A DNA stretch of 64,000 nt from Saprospira grandis (GTDB lineage Bacteria; Bacteroidota; Bacteroidia; Chitinophagales; Saprospiraceae): positions 2,584,501 through 2,648,500 of the forward strand of contig NZ_CP110854.1 in assembly GCF_027594745.1 (NCBI RefSeq). Reading direction: 5' to 3'. Of this stretch, positions 1 to 6,838 are shown piece by piece. Positions within the stretch are counted from its first letter, which is position 1; each line of letters begins with the position of its first letter. A program made the position numbers and the translations under genes. A model generated the notes under the pieces. That model saw only the letters and a program-made list of their open reading frames with translations. It searched no databases and was not told the origin of the DNA.

Positions 1-1
1 T

Positions 2-136
2 TTTGAATTTCAATGGACTTCGGAAAAAGAGAAGAAAAACTATATCTATGAGTATGGAGATGATTTTTCAGACTTTATCTTTAAACTTAAGCTGTCTGAG
101 GAGCTGCCCTGGCCTTTTCGTCCAGAAAAGGAGTGA
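2..136 (+). CDS. C-terminal end of an unidentified protein (cut by window edge)
   Basis: An open frame enters from the left edge and ends at TGA 134-136, giving 44 visible residues that are rich in Lys, Glu and aromatic residues. It lies 26 bp before the next gene on the same strand and has similar AT-rich codon use, so the two may be co-transcribed. Too little is visible to name a family. Confidence 0.5.
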   Translation, partial: FEFQWTSEKEKKNYIYEYGDDFSDFIFKLKLSEELPWPFRPEKE

Positions 137-162
137 TGGCAGCATAATATCAAACAAACAAT

Positions 163-705
163 ATGTCCTCAACTAAAAAACCATTCAAAATCATTAACAA
201 GCTCCTTGATTGGGTGTATAACATCTACTCTTTCCTTACAATAGCCGTAATAGTAATCGCTATTGTAGCGGCTCTGCTTTTCTTTTTATTGGGCCGTTGG
301 GATTATCTAATCAGTAGGGAGGATTGTGAACAGTTGGTGATTAACAAAATTCATTTTAAGGGGATGCTCTTAGCTAAAAAAGAGGGGTATCCCACTACTC
401 ATTTTATAGTTATAGACTCCTTTGGGACGCCTAAACAACTACCTCTACCTGGTGCATCTTGGAAGCTTTGGGTAAAGGCCCAAAAGGGAGACCTAATCAT
501 TAAGGAGGCCTGGAGCGATGAAATTATATTAGTTCAAGAGGGCCAAAGGGAGGCTTTTCCTTATCCGAATACTCCAGGGCACTTTAGTTATCAACTCTAT
601 GAATATGGCTTTTTTGATTTGGCAGATACGGCTTATTATTTCTGCTTAGTTAATGATAAAGCCAAAAGTAGTCGGGATATGAAGTTGTATGATATTGATT
701 ATTAG
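163..705 (+). CDS. Hypothetical single-pass membrane protein
   Basis: 180 residues, starting at an ATG 26 bp after the preceding stop. A strongly hydrophobic segment at about residues 22-46 (run of Ile, Val, Ala, Leu, Phe) follows a short basic N-terminus, so the protein is probably anchored in the inner membrane with a soluble domain of about 130 residues outside. I recognise no family motif. Base composition is more AT-rich than gldN downstream. A hairpin with a 9-bp stem (TTGTTGGCC/GGCCAACAA, 742-764) just behind the stop could end the transcript. No function is proposed. Confidence 0.6.
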   Translation: MSSTKKPFKIINKLLDWVYNIYSFLTIAVIVIAIVAALLFFLLGRWDYLISREDCEQLVINKIHFKGMLLAKKEGYPTTHFIVIDSFGTPKQLPLPGASWKLWVKAQKGDLIIKEAWSDEIILVQEGQREAFPYPNTPGHFSYQLYEYGFFDLADTAYYFCLVNDKAKSSRDMKLYDIDY

Positions 706-741
706 AAGCTGAGGCCCGTAGGGCCGAAGGCCATGCAGGCT

Positions 742-764
742 TTGTTGGCCCCCAAGGCCAACAA
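742..764 (+). terminator. Hairpin behind the 163-705 gene
   Basis: TTGTTGGCC at 742-750 pairs with GGCCAACAA at 756-764 around a 5-nt loop. There is no T-run, so terminator function is only a guess. Confidence 0.3.
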
Positions 765-770
765 GGCCTG

Positions 771-939
771 CCCCCAGGCGGAGGCGGCTTTGCCGCAGCC
801 CCTTGCCTGAAATGCAATATATTGAGGCCTTTAATGTTTCAGGCTCTGAATCAAAGAGGCCGAAGTCGTAGGCTGCAATAGGCCCCCAGGCGGAGGCGGC
901 TTTGCCGCAGCCCCTTGCCTGAAATGCAATATATTGAGG
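771..939 (+). repeat. Pair of identical 57-bp direct repeats
   Basis: The same 57 bp occurs at 771-827 and 883-939, 112 bp apart. Each copy carries a GGCGGC-TTT-GCCGC hairpin followed by an AT-rich tail ending ATTGAGG. The rest of the gene-free stretch 706-1295 holds one copy of the large hairpin repeat (1041-1184) and otherwise nothing that I can identify. Confidence 0.85.
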
Positions 940-1040
940 GCTAATTTTAGCTAAAGCGCAAAGAAAAAAGTGGCCAGCCGCCTACCGCCGGCCGGGTCCA
1001 ATCAGCCCAAAGGGCTGTCTAAACAAAATGCCATTTTTAA

Positions 1041-1184
1041 GGCGGCGAAGCCGCCGCAGGCTGAGGGATGGACAGCAGGGCCGCCGAAGGCGGCAGACCC
1101 AGCGGGCGCAGCCCGCGCAGGGCCGAGCGATCAGCGAGCTGCGAAACAGCCCGACCCGAGCGAAGCGAGGGGCAGCCCCAAATA
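1041..1184 (-). repeat. Hairpin repeat, subfamily 1
   Basis: Reverse-oriented copy. Visible parts include GGCGGCGAAGCCGCC, the tail GGCTGAGGGATGGA, GCGGGCGCAGCCCGC, the core GGGCCGAGCGATCAGCGAGC and the head GGGGCAGCCCC. In this copy the head stem (around CCCGAGCGAAGCGAGGG) is not fully complementary. Confidence 0.85.
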
Positions 1185-1295
1185 AAAAATAAAAAATAAA
1201 AATATTTTGCCCCAAAGGCTAACCTTTGAAAAGAGGGGGCATAAAGAGACAAAAGCAGCCAAACGGCGCTTCTACCATCTTAAAAAAATAGCCTT

Positions 1296-2114
1296 ATGAA
1301 TACGATCCGCCTTTATCTTAGCCTTGCCCTTATCTTTGTTTTGGCCCAAAATAATTTTGCTCAAGAAGCCAGCCTGCCCCAAGATGACATTTACCAGAAA
1401 ACATGGGGAGAACGGCCAGTGATCCACCGGCCCCAGCTGCAAGAAAGAGATGTACTTTGGGAAAAACGCATCTGGAGAGAAATTGAATTGGGCGAACTGC
1501 AAAACCAGCATTTTGCCAATGAAAATCGCCCCCTGATTGAACTACTCACCCAGGCCCTAGAAGACAAAAAACTCAGCGTTTATAATGAGGATTTTTCTAG
1601 CCGAATGGATTATGAAGAGGCCATGGGCTATGTCTACCAAACCGATACCTTTTTTGTCATGGACCTAGACGGCGGCTGTATGGGCGATAATTGGGAGGTG
1701 GTCAAAACTCGGATCAACCCCAAAGATGTAACCCGCTTCCGTATTAAAGAGGTGGCCTATGTAGACAAAAAAGATGGCCAACTCAAAACCCAAATTCTAG
1801 GCATTGCCCCCATCCGCAATATTTATGACGACAATGGCAACTTTTTGATGGCCACCCCTATGTTTTGGTTCCATTTTGACGAGCTGCGCCCCATCTTGGG
1901 CCAAGAACAAGCCCCCAACCGCTTTCAGGATGCAGGACAGTTGTCTTGGGCTGACGTTTTTGAAGCCCGCCAGTTTTCTAGCTATATCACTAAGGAAAGC
2001 AATATGCGGGACCTTCGCCTACAAGACCTTTATAGCGGGACCGACCGCCTGCTACAAGCCGAGAAAATTAAAAACGATATGGCCAACTTTGAGCATGATT
2101 TCTATGGAAATTAG
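1296..2114 (+). CDS. gldN: Gliding motility / type IX secretion protein GldN
   Basis: GldN (PorN in Porphyromonas) is a periplasmic partner of the GldK/L/M complex that drives type IX secretion and gliding. The 272-residue protein starts with a signal peptide (about residues 1-22, ending FAQ) and carries the family's WEKRIWREIELGE block, the YNEDFSSRM region, and a long middle part with ITRFRIKE-like and APMFWF-like segments (here VTRFRIKEVAYVDKK and MFWFHFDELRP). Length and layout fit GldN. GldK, GldL and GldM are not next to it in this window: the upstream side is repeat DNA, which is unusual because gldKLMN is normally one operon. A strong hairpin terminator follows directly. Confidence 0.88.
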   Translation: MNTIRLYLSLALIFVLAQNNFAQEASLPQDDIYQKTWGERPVIHRPQLQERDVLWEKRIWREIELGELQNQHFANENRPLIELLTQALEDKKLSVYNEDFSSRMDYEEAMGYVYQTDTFFVMDLDGGCMGDNWEVVKTRINPKDVTRFRIKEVAYVDKKDGQLKTQILGIAPIRNIYDDNGNFLMATPMFWFHFDELRPILGQEQAPNRFQDAGQLSWADVFEARQFSSYITKESNMRDLRLQDLYSGTDRLLQAEKIKNDMANFEHDFYGN

Positions 2115-2123
2115 GCCCAAAAC

Positions 2124-2157
2124 AAAGGCCCCAAATGCACTAGCATTTGGGGCCTTT
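2124..2157. terminator. Bidirectional terminator between gldN and the TonB receptor
   Basis: A perfect 15-bp stem, AAAGGCCCCAAATGC (2124-2138) with GCATTTGGGGCCTTT (2143-2157) and a 4-nt loop, sits between two convergent genes. It is symmetrical enough to work in both directions. Confidence 0.85.
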
Positions 2158-2161
2158 CCCT

Positions 2162-4528
2162 TTAATCCCGAACAATAATCGGTAGACGAAGCTGTAGCTG
2201 TATGTTGCGGCCCTGCTCGGGCAACTCTAGCTGTCGGTAGCGACTCAAATGGGCCAAATAAGGCGTATTGAATAGGTTTTGGGCCAAGAATCGAACAGAC
2301 AAAGGCTGCTTGCCCCAAACAAAATCCAAATCTAAACGCAGATCCCAAAGAGAAGCCGCAGGCGTGCTCTTCTCATTTCTAGCTACTTGGTTTTGAGCGG
2401 CCCAATAACGATGCCCCAAGGCTATTTCTAGCGTTTTTAAGCCCTTTTTGGGCGCCCAGTCTTTGCTCCAAGCCAACTGAGAGCGAACAGAAAGAGGAGG
2501 CGAAAAGGGGAGGGGCAAGTCCGTTTCTAGCCCATAGCTATATAGGTATTCTAAGGATTGCTTCCACTTAAAGCCTTTATAGCGATAATCATAGCGCAAC
2601 TCTAGGCCCGAAAACAAAGCATCCTGCTGCTCATATTCATACAGTTGGCCCGCATCGGGTAAGGGCGAAAAACGAGGCGCAGGCGATAAATATAAATAAC
2701 CATCAAAATAATGCGCATAGGCCTCGGCCAAAAGCCCAAAATTACCCTTGCGCCAGCTCCAGCTAGCATCAAACTGATAGCCAGACTCTGGGCCCAGACT
2801 ACTATCCCCCTTTTCATGTCGAAAACTGCCATGATGTACCCCATCACTCAATAGCTCTACAGGATGTGGCGGCCGAAAACTCTTGCTGAGCTGCGCTTGT
2901 ATGTTGGACCAAGCATTCAGTTTTTTCCAAAGCCCAACACTAGCCGAGCTGCCCCAAAATTGTCGTTCCAATGCCCCAGCCCCTAAGCTGATATTTTGCC
3001 CATCTACATCAAAAGATTGAGCAAAGGCTGTAGATTGCAACTGCTGATAATCTAGACGCAAGCCAAAATCAAGGCCCAAACGCTCTTCTTTATTTACCCA
3101 ATGACTTAAAGCAAAGGCCCCTAACTTCTGCTGCTCAAAAGCGGGAATCAAAAAGTCAAAACCGCCTCTTTTGTTGTTTTGGCTTTGGCCAGAAACCCCA
3201 TAGGCAAGCTCCCAGGATTTGTAGTTTTGTCGCAGCTCTAGACGGCCCGAAAAAGTGCTCAAATTTAGCGCTAAGGCCAAGCGGTCATTAGCATCGGCCG
3301 GGCGGTTGTGCAAATGTGGAAAAGCAAACTCTTCTCGCAAGTTTTGCTGCCAACCTAGGTCAATATATAGGGCCTTTTGTTTGCTCAGCTGATAGTTGAA
3401 GTTGAGAAAAGACTTAAAATGTCGAATCGCTTGAGAGGGAAAATCTATATCTCGCCAATTGCCATCGGGCTGCAACTCATAGGCTCTGGGCACCCCCATG
3501 GCCCCAGAAAATAAACCGCCTTTCATCTGGTACAAACTGTTGGTCCAACGCAAGCCCCCTTTTTTCCAGAGTTTGCCCAGTACTATCTTGCCAGATCGCT
3601 CTTGTCCAGCCGTATTCTTCAAGCGCTGCTCATACAAAGGCAAAACAAAGCCCTGATAGACAAATTCATCGGCAGGTACTCGATAATCCCCATAGCGCTG
3701 CTCACTATATTGAAGCTGCCAAAAGTAGTTGTGCCAGTTGCGACCCAATTGTAGGTTTAGCCCCAAATGTTCATTGTTGCTTTTGCCCAAAAGCAAGATT
3801 TGCCCCTGCCAACTGTTGTGTGGCGCTACCTTAGCCGGCAAGAGGCGAATGCTGCCGCCCAAGGCATCTGAGCCATAACGCAAACTACCCGCTCCCTTCG
3901 TCAGCTCCATACGGCCTACACTCAAGGCATCTATGGCCAGACCATGGTCATTGCCCCATTGTTGCCCCTCTTGGGCCAAATTCCCCTCTAGCAATTGTAC
4001 CCGATTGCCCATTTGCCCCCGAATAATCGGCTTGGCAATGCCTACTCCCACCGATAAGGCCGAAACCCCCGGAATTTCGGCTAAGCTCTGGGCTAAATTT
4101 CCCGCCAAGTTTTTCTGAATATTTTCTGCATTCAATAGCTGCTGAGAGGGCTGCGGCTTGGGGCCCAAATCTTGCTCCTGCACCAAAACCACATCCACCT
4201 CCTGACAACGCAAACAATTGGCATCCGCAGCCAAGTATAAATGAAGGTGGATGTCTTTTTCAAGGCCCAAAACAAAGCGTTTGGATACAAAACTACCCTG
4301 CTCCCCAAAGGCTTGCAACTCAAGGCTGTCGCCCAACTCTCCCGAAAGCTCAAAATGAAAATGACCCTCAAAATCAGTGAGCTGGCCCAAACTGTCGGGT
4401 AATAGAAGAACGGGCTGCCCCAAGACTAATTCATGGCTCTCATAATCGTAAACCTCCCCATGAATCTGATAATCTTGGCCCCAAAGGAAAATGGGCCAAA
4501 AACAAAGTAAAATGTATAAATTGCGCAT
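2162..4528 (-). CDS. TonB-dependent outer-membrane receptor
   Basis: 788 residues. It has a signal peptide (residues 1-17), then a short carboxypeptidase-regulatory-like beta domain (about 20-100), a plug domain (about 125-235) with the typical PIIRGQMGNRVQLLEG and GAGSLRYGSDALGGSIRLLP segments, and a beta-barrel running to a C-terminal strand ending QLQLRLPI. Such receptors import a scarce ligand across the outer membrane using TonB energy. It is divergent from a DUF4625 lipoprotein, and a 15-bp palindrome in the shared promoter region suggests both are controlled by one repressor. A metal ligand, for example zinc, is an inference from that arrangement and not from ligand residues. Confidence 0.88.
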   Translation of the reverse strand: MRNLYILLCFWPIFLWGQDYQIHGEVYDYESHELVLGQPVLLLPDSLGQLTDFEGHFHFELSGELGDSLELQAFGEQGSFVSKRFVLGLEKDIHLHLYLAADANCLRCQEVDVVLVQEQDLGPKPQPSQQLLNAENIQKNLAGNLAQSLAEIPGVSALSVGVGIAKPIIRGQMGNRVQLLEGNLAQEGQQWGNDHGLAIDALSVGRMELTKGAGSLRYGSDALGGSIRLLPAKVAPHNSWQGQILLLGKSNNEHLGLNLQLGRNWHNYFWQLQYSEQRYGDYRVPADEFVYQGFVLPLYEQRLKNTAGQERSGKIVLGKLWKKGGLRWTNSLYQMKGGLFSGAMGVPRAYELQPDGNWRDIDFPSQAIRHFKSFLNFNYQLSKQKALYIDLGWQQNLREEFAFPHLHNRPADANDRLALALNLSTFSGRLELRQNYKSWELAYGVSGQSQNNKRGGFDFLIPAFEQQKLGAFALSHWVNKEERLGLDFGLRLDYQQLQSTAFAQSFDVDGQNISLGAGALERQFWGSSASVGLWKKLNAWSNIQAQLSKSFRPPHPVELLSDGVHHGSFRHEKGDSSLGPESGYQFDASWSWRKGNFGLLAEAYAHYFDGYLYLSPAPRFSPLPDAGQLYEYEQQDALFSGLELRYDYRYKGFKWKQSLEYLYSYGLETDLPLPFSPPLSVRSQLAWSKDWAPKKGLKTLEIALGHRYWAAQNQVARNEKSTPAASLWDLRLDLDFVWGKQPLSVRFLAQNLFNTPYLAHLSRYRQLELPEQGRNIQLQLRLPIIVRD

Positions 4529-4574
4529 AATTAGGGCTTCATCTTGTTAAGCTCCTACAAAAGTACAGCTTTTC

Positions 4575-4589
4575 TGCAACACCGTTGCA
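4575..4589. promoter_or_regulatory. Palindromic operator TGCAAC-ACC-GTTGCA
   Basis: A perfect 6+3+6 inverted repeat lies in the 110-bp gap between the divergent TonB receptor and the DUF4625 lipoprotein. It covers the expected -33 region of the TAACTTTG promoter at 4600-4607. The position fits a repressor of the Fur/Zur type, but the regulator is not in this window. Confidence 0.6.
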
Positions 4590-4599
4590 ACTAATGTCT

Positions 4600-4607
4600 T
4601 AACTTTG
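4600..4607 (+). promoter_or_regulatory. -7 element TAACTTTG of the DUF4625 gene
   Basis: It matches the Bacteroidota -7 consensus TAnnTTTG and lies 32 bp before the ATG at 4639. The upstream -33 position is occupied by the palindrome at 4575-4589. Confidence 0.55.
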
Positions 4608-4638
4608 CCTCCTTATCTCGCTTAAAATTTGTTAAAAT

Positions 4639-5433
4639 ATGAAACGCTTCGCCCTTTTCCTCCTCGGCCTTTTCTTTTTGCAGGCCTGCCAACCTGCCGA
4701 AACCGATCTGCGTGCCCCCATTCTAAATATATATAGTTTTAGCCCCAATAGGGTTTCGGATACGATTTGCGGCCAATTAGAGCCTGATAATGTGATTCCT
4801 CTCCGAACTGGCGATACCCTCAAAATGAATTTGGGCCTAATTGATAATGAGGAACTTTCTCAGCTCAAAGTAGATATTCACGCCAATTTTGATTGCCACG
4901 GCCACCGTAGCCCAACCCTAGATAGCTGGTCGGTGCTCGATCTGATTGACCTCAGCGGCAGCGAGCAGGATCTCGAGCTCTTTTATGTTCCCCCCACAGA
5001 TGCCTGGGCGGGCAATTACCATTTTCAGCTCCGCTTGCTCGATGCTTCGGGCAATGAAACAGGCGGCAGCACGGCCTATAGCATCAAGCTGATTTCTAGC
5101 CAAGATAGTATCGCCCCCGAAATTCGCCTCAATAGCCCCCAAGGCAGCCTAATCGCCAACCGAGGGAGCCAAATTTTCTTTGAAGGGGAGGCCCTCGATA
5201 ATATGGACCTCACTGGCGGAAAACTCGAACTTCGCTATGAATCTCCCTCCGGAAACCTGCAGTTGGCCCAAGAACTGGCCCTCACCGCTGGCAGCGGAAC
5301 CAACTACAATTTTAACTGGCCCTATACCATCCCCAACAGCCTGACCGCAGGCAATTACCGCTACTTTTTGCGCATTATCGATGCGGTGGGCAATACCACA
5401 GAAAGCAGCTCGGTGGATATTCAGCTCAATTAG
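4639..5433 (+). CDS. DUF4625 domain lipoprotein
   Basis: 264 residues with a lipoprotein signal (LFFLQAC, Cys at residue 17), so it is probably anchored in the outer membrane. The first half has the DUF4625 pattern: SFSP, then the block LRTGDTLKMNLGLIDNEELS, IHANFDCHGH, and the WAGNYHFQLRLLDASGNE strand block. The second half (about 160-264) repeats an Ig-like fold that also ends in NYRYFLRIIDAVGNTTE. DUF4625 proteins of Bacteroidota are often encoded beside TonB receptors, as here. They may help capture the receptor's ligand at the surface. His/Cys residues around 80-84 could bind metal, but this is speculation. Confidence 0.75.
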   Translation: MKRFALFLLGLFFLQACQPAETDLRAPILNIYSFSPNRVSDTICGQLEPDNVIPLRTGDTLKMNLGLIDNEELSQLKVDIHANFDCHGHRSPTLDSWSVLDLIDLSGSEQDLELFYVPPTDAWAGNYHFQLRLLDASGNETGGSTAYSIKLISSQDSIAPEIRLNSPQGSLIANRGSQIFFEGEALDNMDLTGGKLELRYESPSGNLQLAQELALTAGSGTNYNFNWPYTIPNSLTAGNYRYFLRIIDAVGNTTESSSVDIQLN

Positions 5434-5476
5434 TGGGATTCCCTGAATAAATCTTTAACTTTGTGTTCTATTTTTT

Positions 5477-5595
5477 AGGGGCCTGCCGCCTTCGGCGGCC
5501 GTTACGTTCCAGGGCTCGCAGGTCTGCTCGGCCCTGCAGCCGCCTGCGGCGGCTTTGGTCTGCGGCTTCGCCGCCCCCTTGCACATCACTAGGCC
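5477..5595 (+). repeat. Hairpin repeat, subfamily 2
   Basis: Forward copy starting about 45 bp behind the DUF4625 stop: GGGGCCTGCCGCCTTCGGCGG head, core GCTCGCAGGTCTGCTCGGCC, the GCCGCCTGCGGCGGC stem and the ACATCACTAGGCC tail. The TAACTTTG at 5456-5463 just before it looks like a -7 element, but no gene start is close. Confidence 0.85.
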
Positions 5596-5675
5596 GCTCA
5601 TCGGTCCAGAAAATGCTCGGCCAAATGCTCCGGCCCCTTTAGCCTACTGCTTAAATATTTACTGCAACTTTAGTT

Positions 5676-6329
5676 ATGAAAGAAATTTGGGAACGCTTCG
5701 AAGCTTGGATAGACCGCTATGCCAACCTATTGCTAGACGATTTGAATGGAGGCGCAGAAGAAGAACATTTTGAGCCGATCGAAAGAGCTATTCGCTCAGA
5801 ACTCCCCCAAGCCTTTAAGGAATTTTACCGCATCCATGATGGCCAATACTCAGAATCTGAAGAGGGCCTGATTGATACGCATATTTTACTGCCTCTAGAG
5901 CAAATGCTCAGCATTTGGGCCCAACTCCGCCATCAGTTTGATGAGGGCGCATTCGACGATCTAGAATCTGAACCCCAAGAGGGCATCCGAATGGAGTGGT
6001 GGAACCCCTACTGGCTCCCCCTCACTACAGATAAAGCAGGCAGCTTCATTTTTATGGATTTTGCCCCTAGCCGCCAAGGCAATTTGGGCCAAATTATCTA
6101 TATGCCCCGCGACTCTGCCGAACGTATTCTACTCGCCCCCTCTTTTGAGGCTTGGATCAGCCGATATGTGCGCCATCTAGAAGAAGGCCACTACCGCTAT
6201 TCAGAAAGAATGGGCGGGATTATCCAAAAACAACGCCTCAATGGTGTAAGCGACGATAGCCAACATAGCTTCTGGCACGATAGCGAAAATGATGACCTAG
6301 AAGGCTTTGAAGTCGTCAAAGAAGAATAG
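5676..6329 (+). CDS. SMI1/KNR4 family protein
   Basis: 217 residues, acidic. The N-terminal half shows the SMI1/KNR4 signature: AIRSELPQAFKEFYRIHDGQ, then ILLPLEQMLSIW, then MEWWNPYWLPL and SFIFMDFAP followed by GQIIYM. In bacteria this fold is widespread as an immunity protein against secreted toxins, and in other cases it is a general partner-binding domain. No toxin gene is next to it, so an immunity role is only possible. It is a single-gene unit between a hairpin repeat and a strong terminator. The acidic C-terminal tail (about 195-217) is probably disordered. Confidence 0.8.
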   Translation: MKEIWERFEAWIDRYANLLLDDLNGGAEEEHFEPIERAIRSELPQAFKEFYRIHDGQYSESEEGLIDTHILLPLEQMLSIWAQLRHQFDEGAFDDLESEPQEGIRMEWWNPYWLPLTTDKAGSFIFMDFAPSRQGNLGQIIYMPRDSAERILLAPSFEAWISRYVRHLEEGHYRYSERMGGIIQKQRLNGVSDDSQHSFWHDSENDDLEGFEVVKEE

Positions 6330-6350
6330 GACCAAAACGCTTCCTCTGCA

Positions 6351-6380
6351 GGGCGGCTAGCAGAGCTAGCCGCCCTTTTT
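6351..6380 (+). terminator. Rho-independent terminator of the SMI1/KNR4 gene
   Basis: GGGCGGCTAGC pairs with GCTAGCCGCCC around a short loop and is followed by TTTTT. Confidence 0.85.
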
Positions 6381-6389
6381 CTTTGGCCC

Positions 6390-6525
6390 AAATGGCCACA
6401 ACAAGCCCTTTAGGGCGTCTTCGACGACCAAAGGGAGTAACCGATGTGGCGGGGTGGCCGAAGGCCAAATGGCCACAACAAGCCCTTTAGGGCACAGTTC
6501 GACGACCAAAGGGAGTAACCGATCT
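6390..6525 (-). repeat. Two copies of a 'GTCGAA' repeat module
   Basis: AAATGGCCACAACAAGCCC starts at 6390 and again at 6467, each followed by TTTAGGGC, a GTTCGACGACC or CTTCGACGACC part and AAGGGAGTAACCGAT. Relatives occur at about 6710-6775, 23560-23616 (inverted), 48585-48640 and 48650-48690, always beside a subfamily 2 hairpin repeat. The gene-free stretch 6381-6800 is entirely made of such repeats. Confidence 0.75.
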
Positions 6526-6530
6526 GCAGC

Positions 6531-6638
6531 AGTGGCCGAAGGCCAAATGGCCTAGCGATGTGCAGCAGTGGCCGAAGGCCAAATGGCCTAGCGATGTGCA
6601 GCAGTGGCCGAAGGCCAGACCCAGGCGGCTTTGCCGCC
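6531..6638. repeat. 36-bp tandem repeat, three units
   Basis: AGTGGCCGAAGGCC starts at 6531, 6567 and 6603, a 36-bp period. The unit is the tail module of the subfamily 2 hairpin repeat (GGCCGAAGGCC hairpin plus CCTAGCGATGTGCAGC), so the tail was amplified locally. Confidence 0.8.
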
Positions 6639-6798
6639 GCAGGGCCGAGCGAACAGCGAGCTGCGAAACGTAGCGCCGCAAGGCGAAGCCGCAGCGGAGG
6701 CCCCAAAAAATCAGCGAGCTGCGACAACAAGGACTTTAGTCTGCAGTTCGACGACCAAGGGGAGTAAACGTAGCGCCCGCCGCAGGCGGGAGGCCCCA
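6603..6798 (-). repeat. Hairpin repeat, subfamily 2 (composite)
   Basis: Reverse copy with GGCGGCTTTGCCGCC, core GGGCCGAGCGAACAGCGAGC, AACGTAGCGC and GAGGCCCC parts. An extra piece with GTTCGACGACC and a second AACGTAGCGC...GAGGCCCC end is inserted or duplicated at about 6700-6798. Its head faces the mutS2 stop. Confidence 0.75.
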
Positions 6799-6800
6799 AA

Positions 6801-6832
6801 AAAAACAGCCTACAACTGCATGTAGACTGTTT
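6801..6832 (-). terminator. Terminator of mutS2
   Basis: On the minus strand, AAACAGTCTACA pairs with TGTAGGCTGTTT (one mismatch) around a short loop and is followed by a T-run (A-run at 6798-6805 on the plus strand). Confidence 0.65.
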
Positions 6833-6838
6833 CTGTTT

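Noticed and set aside
970..1252. Small ORFs on both strands inside a hairpin repeat (similar ones at 6410-6825, 11119-11340, 13706-13977, 17733-18074, 37200-37704, 52540-52810)
   Set aside because: They recur with the repeat (LGLPRPAGGSG-like peptides), exist on both strands and lack start signals.
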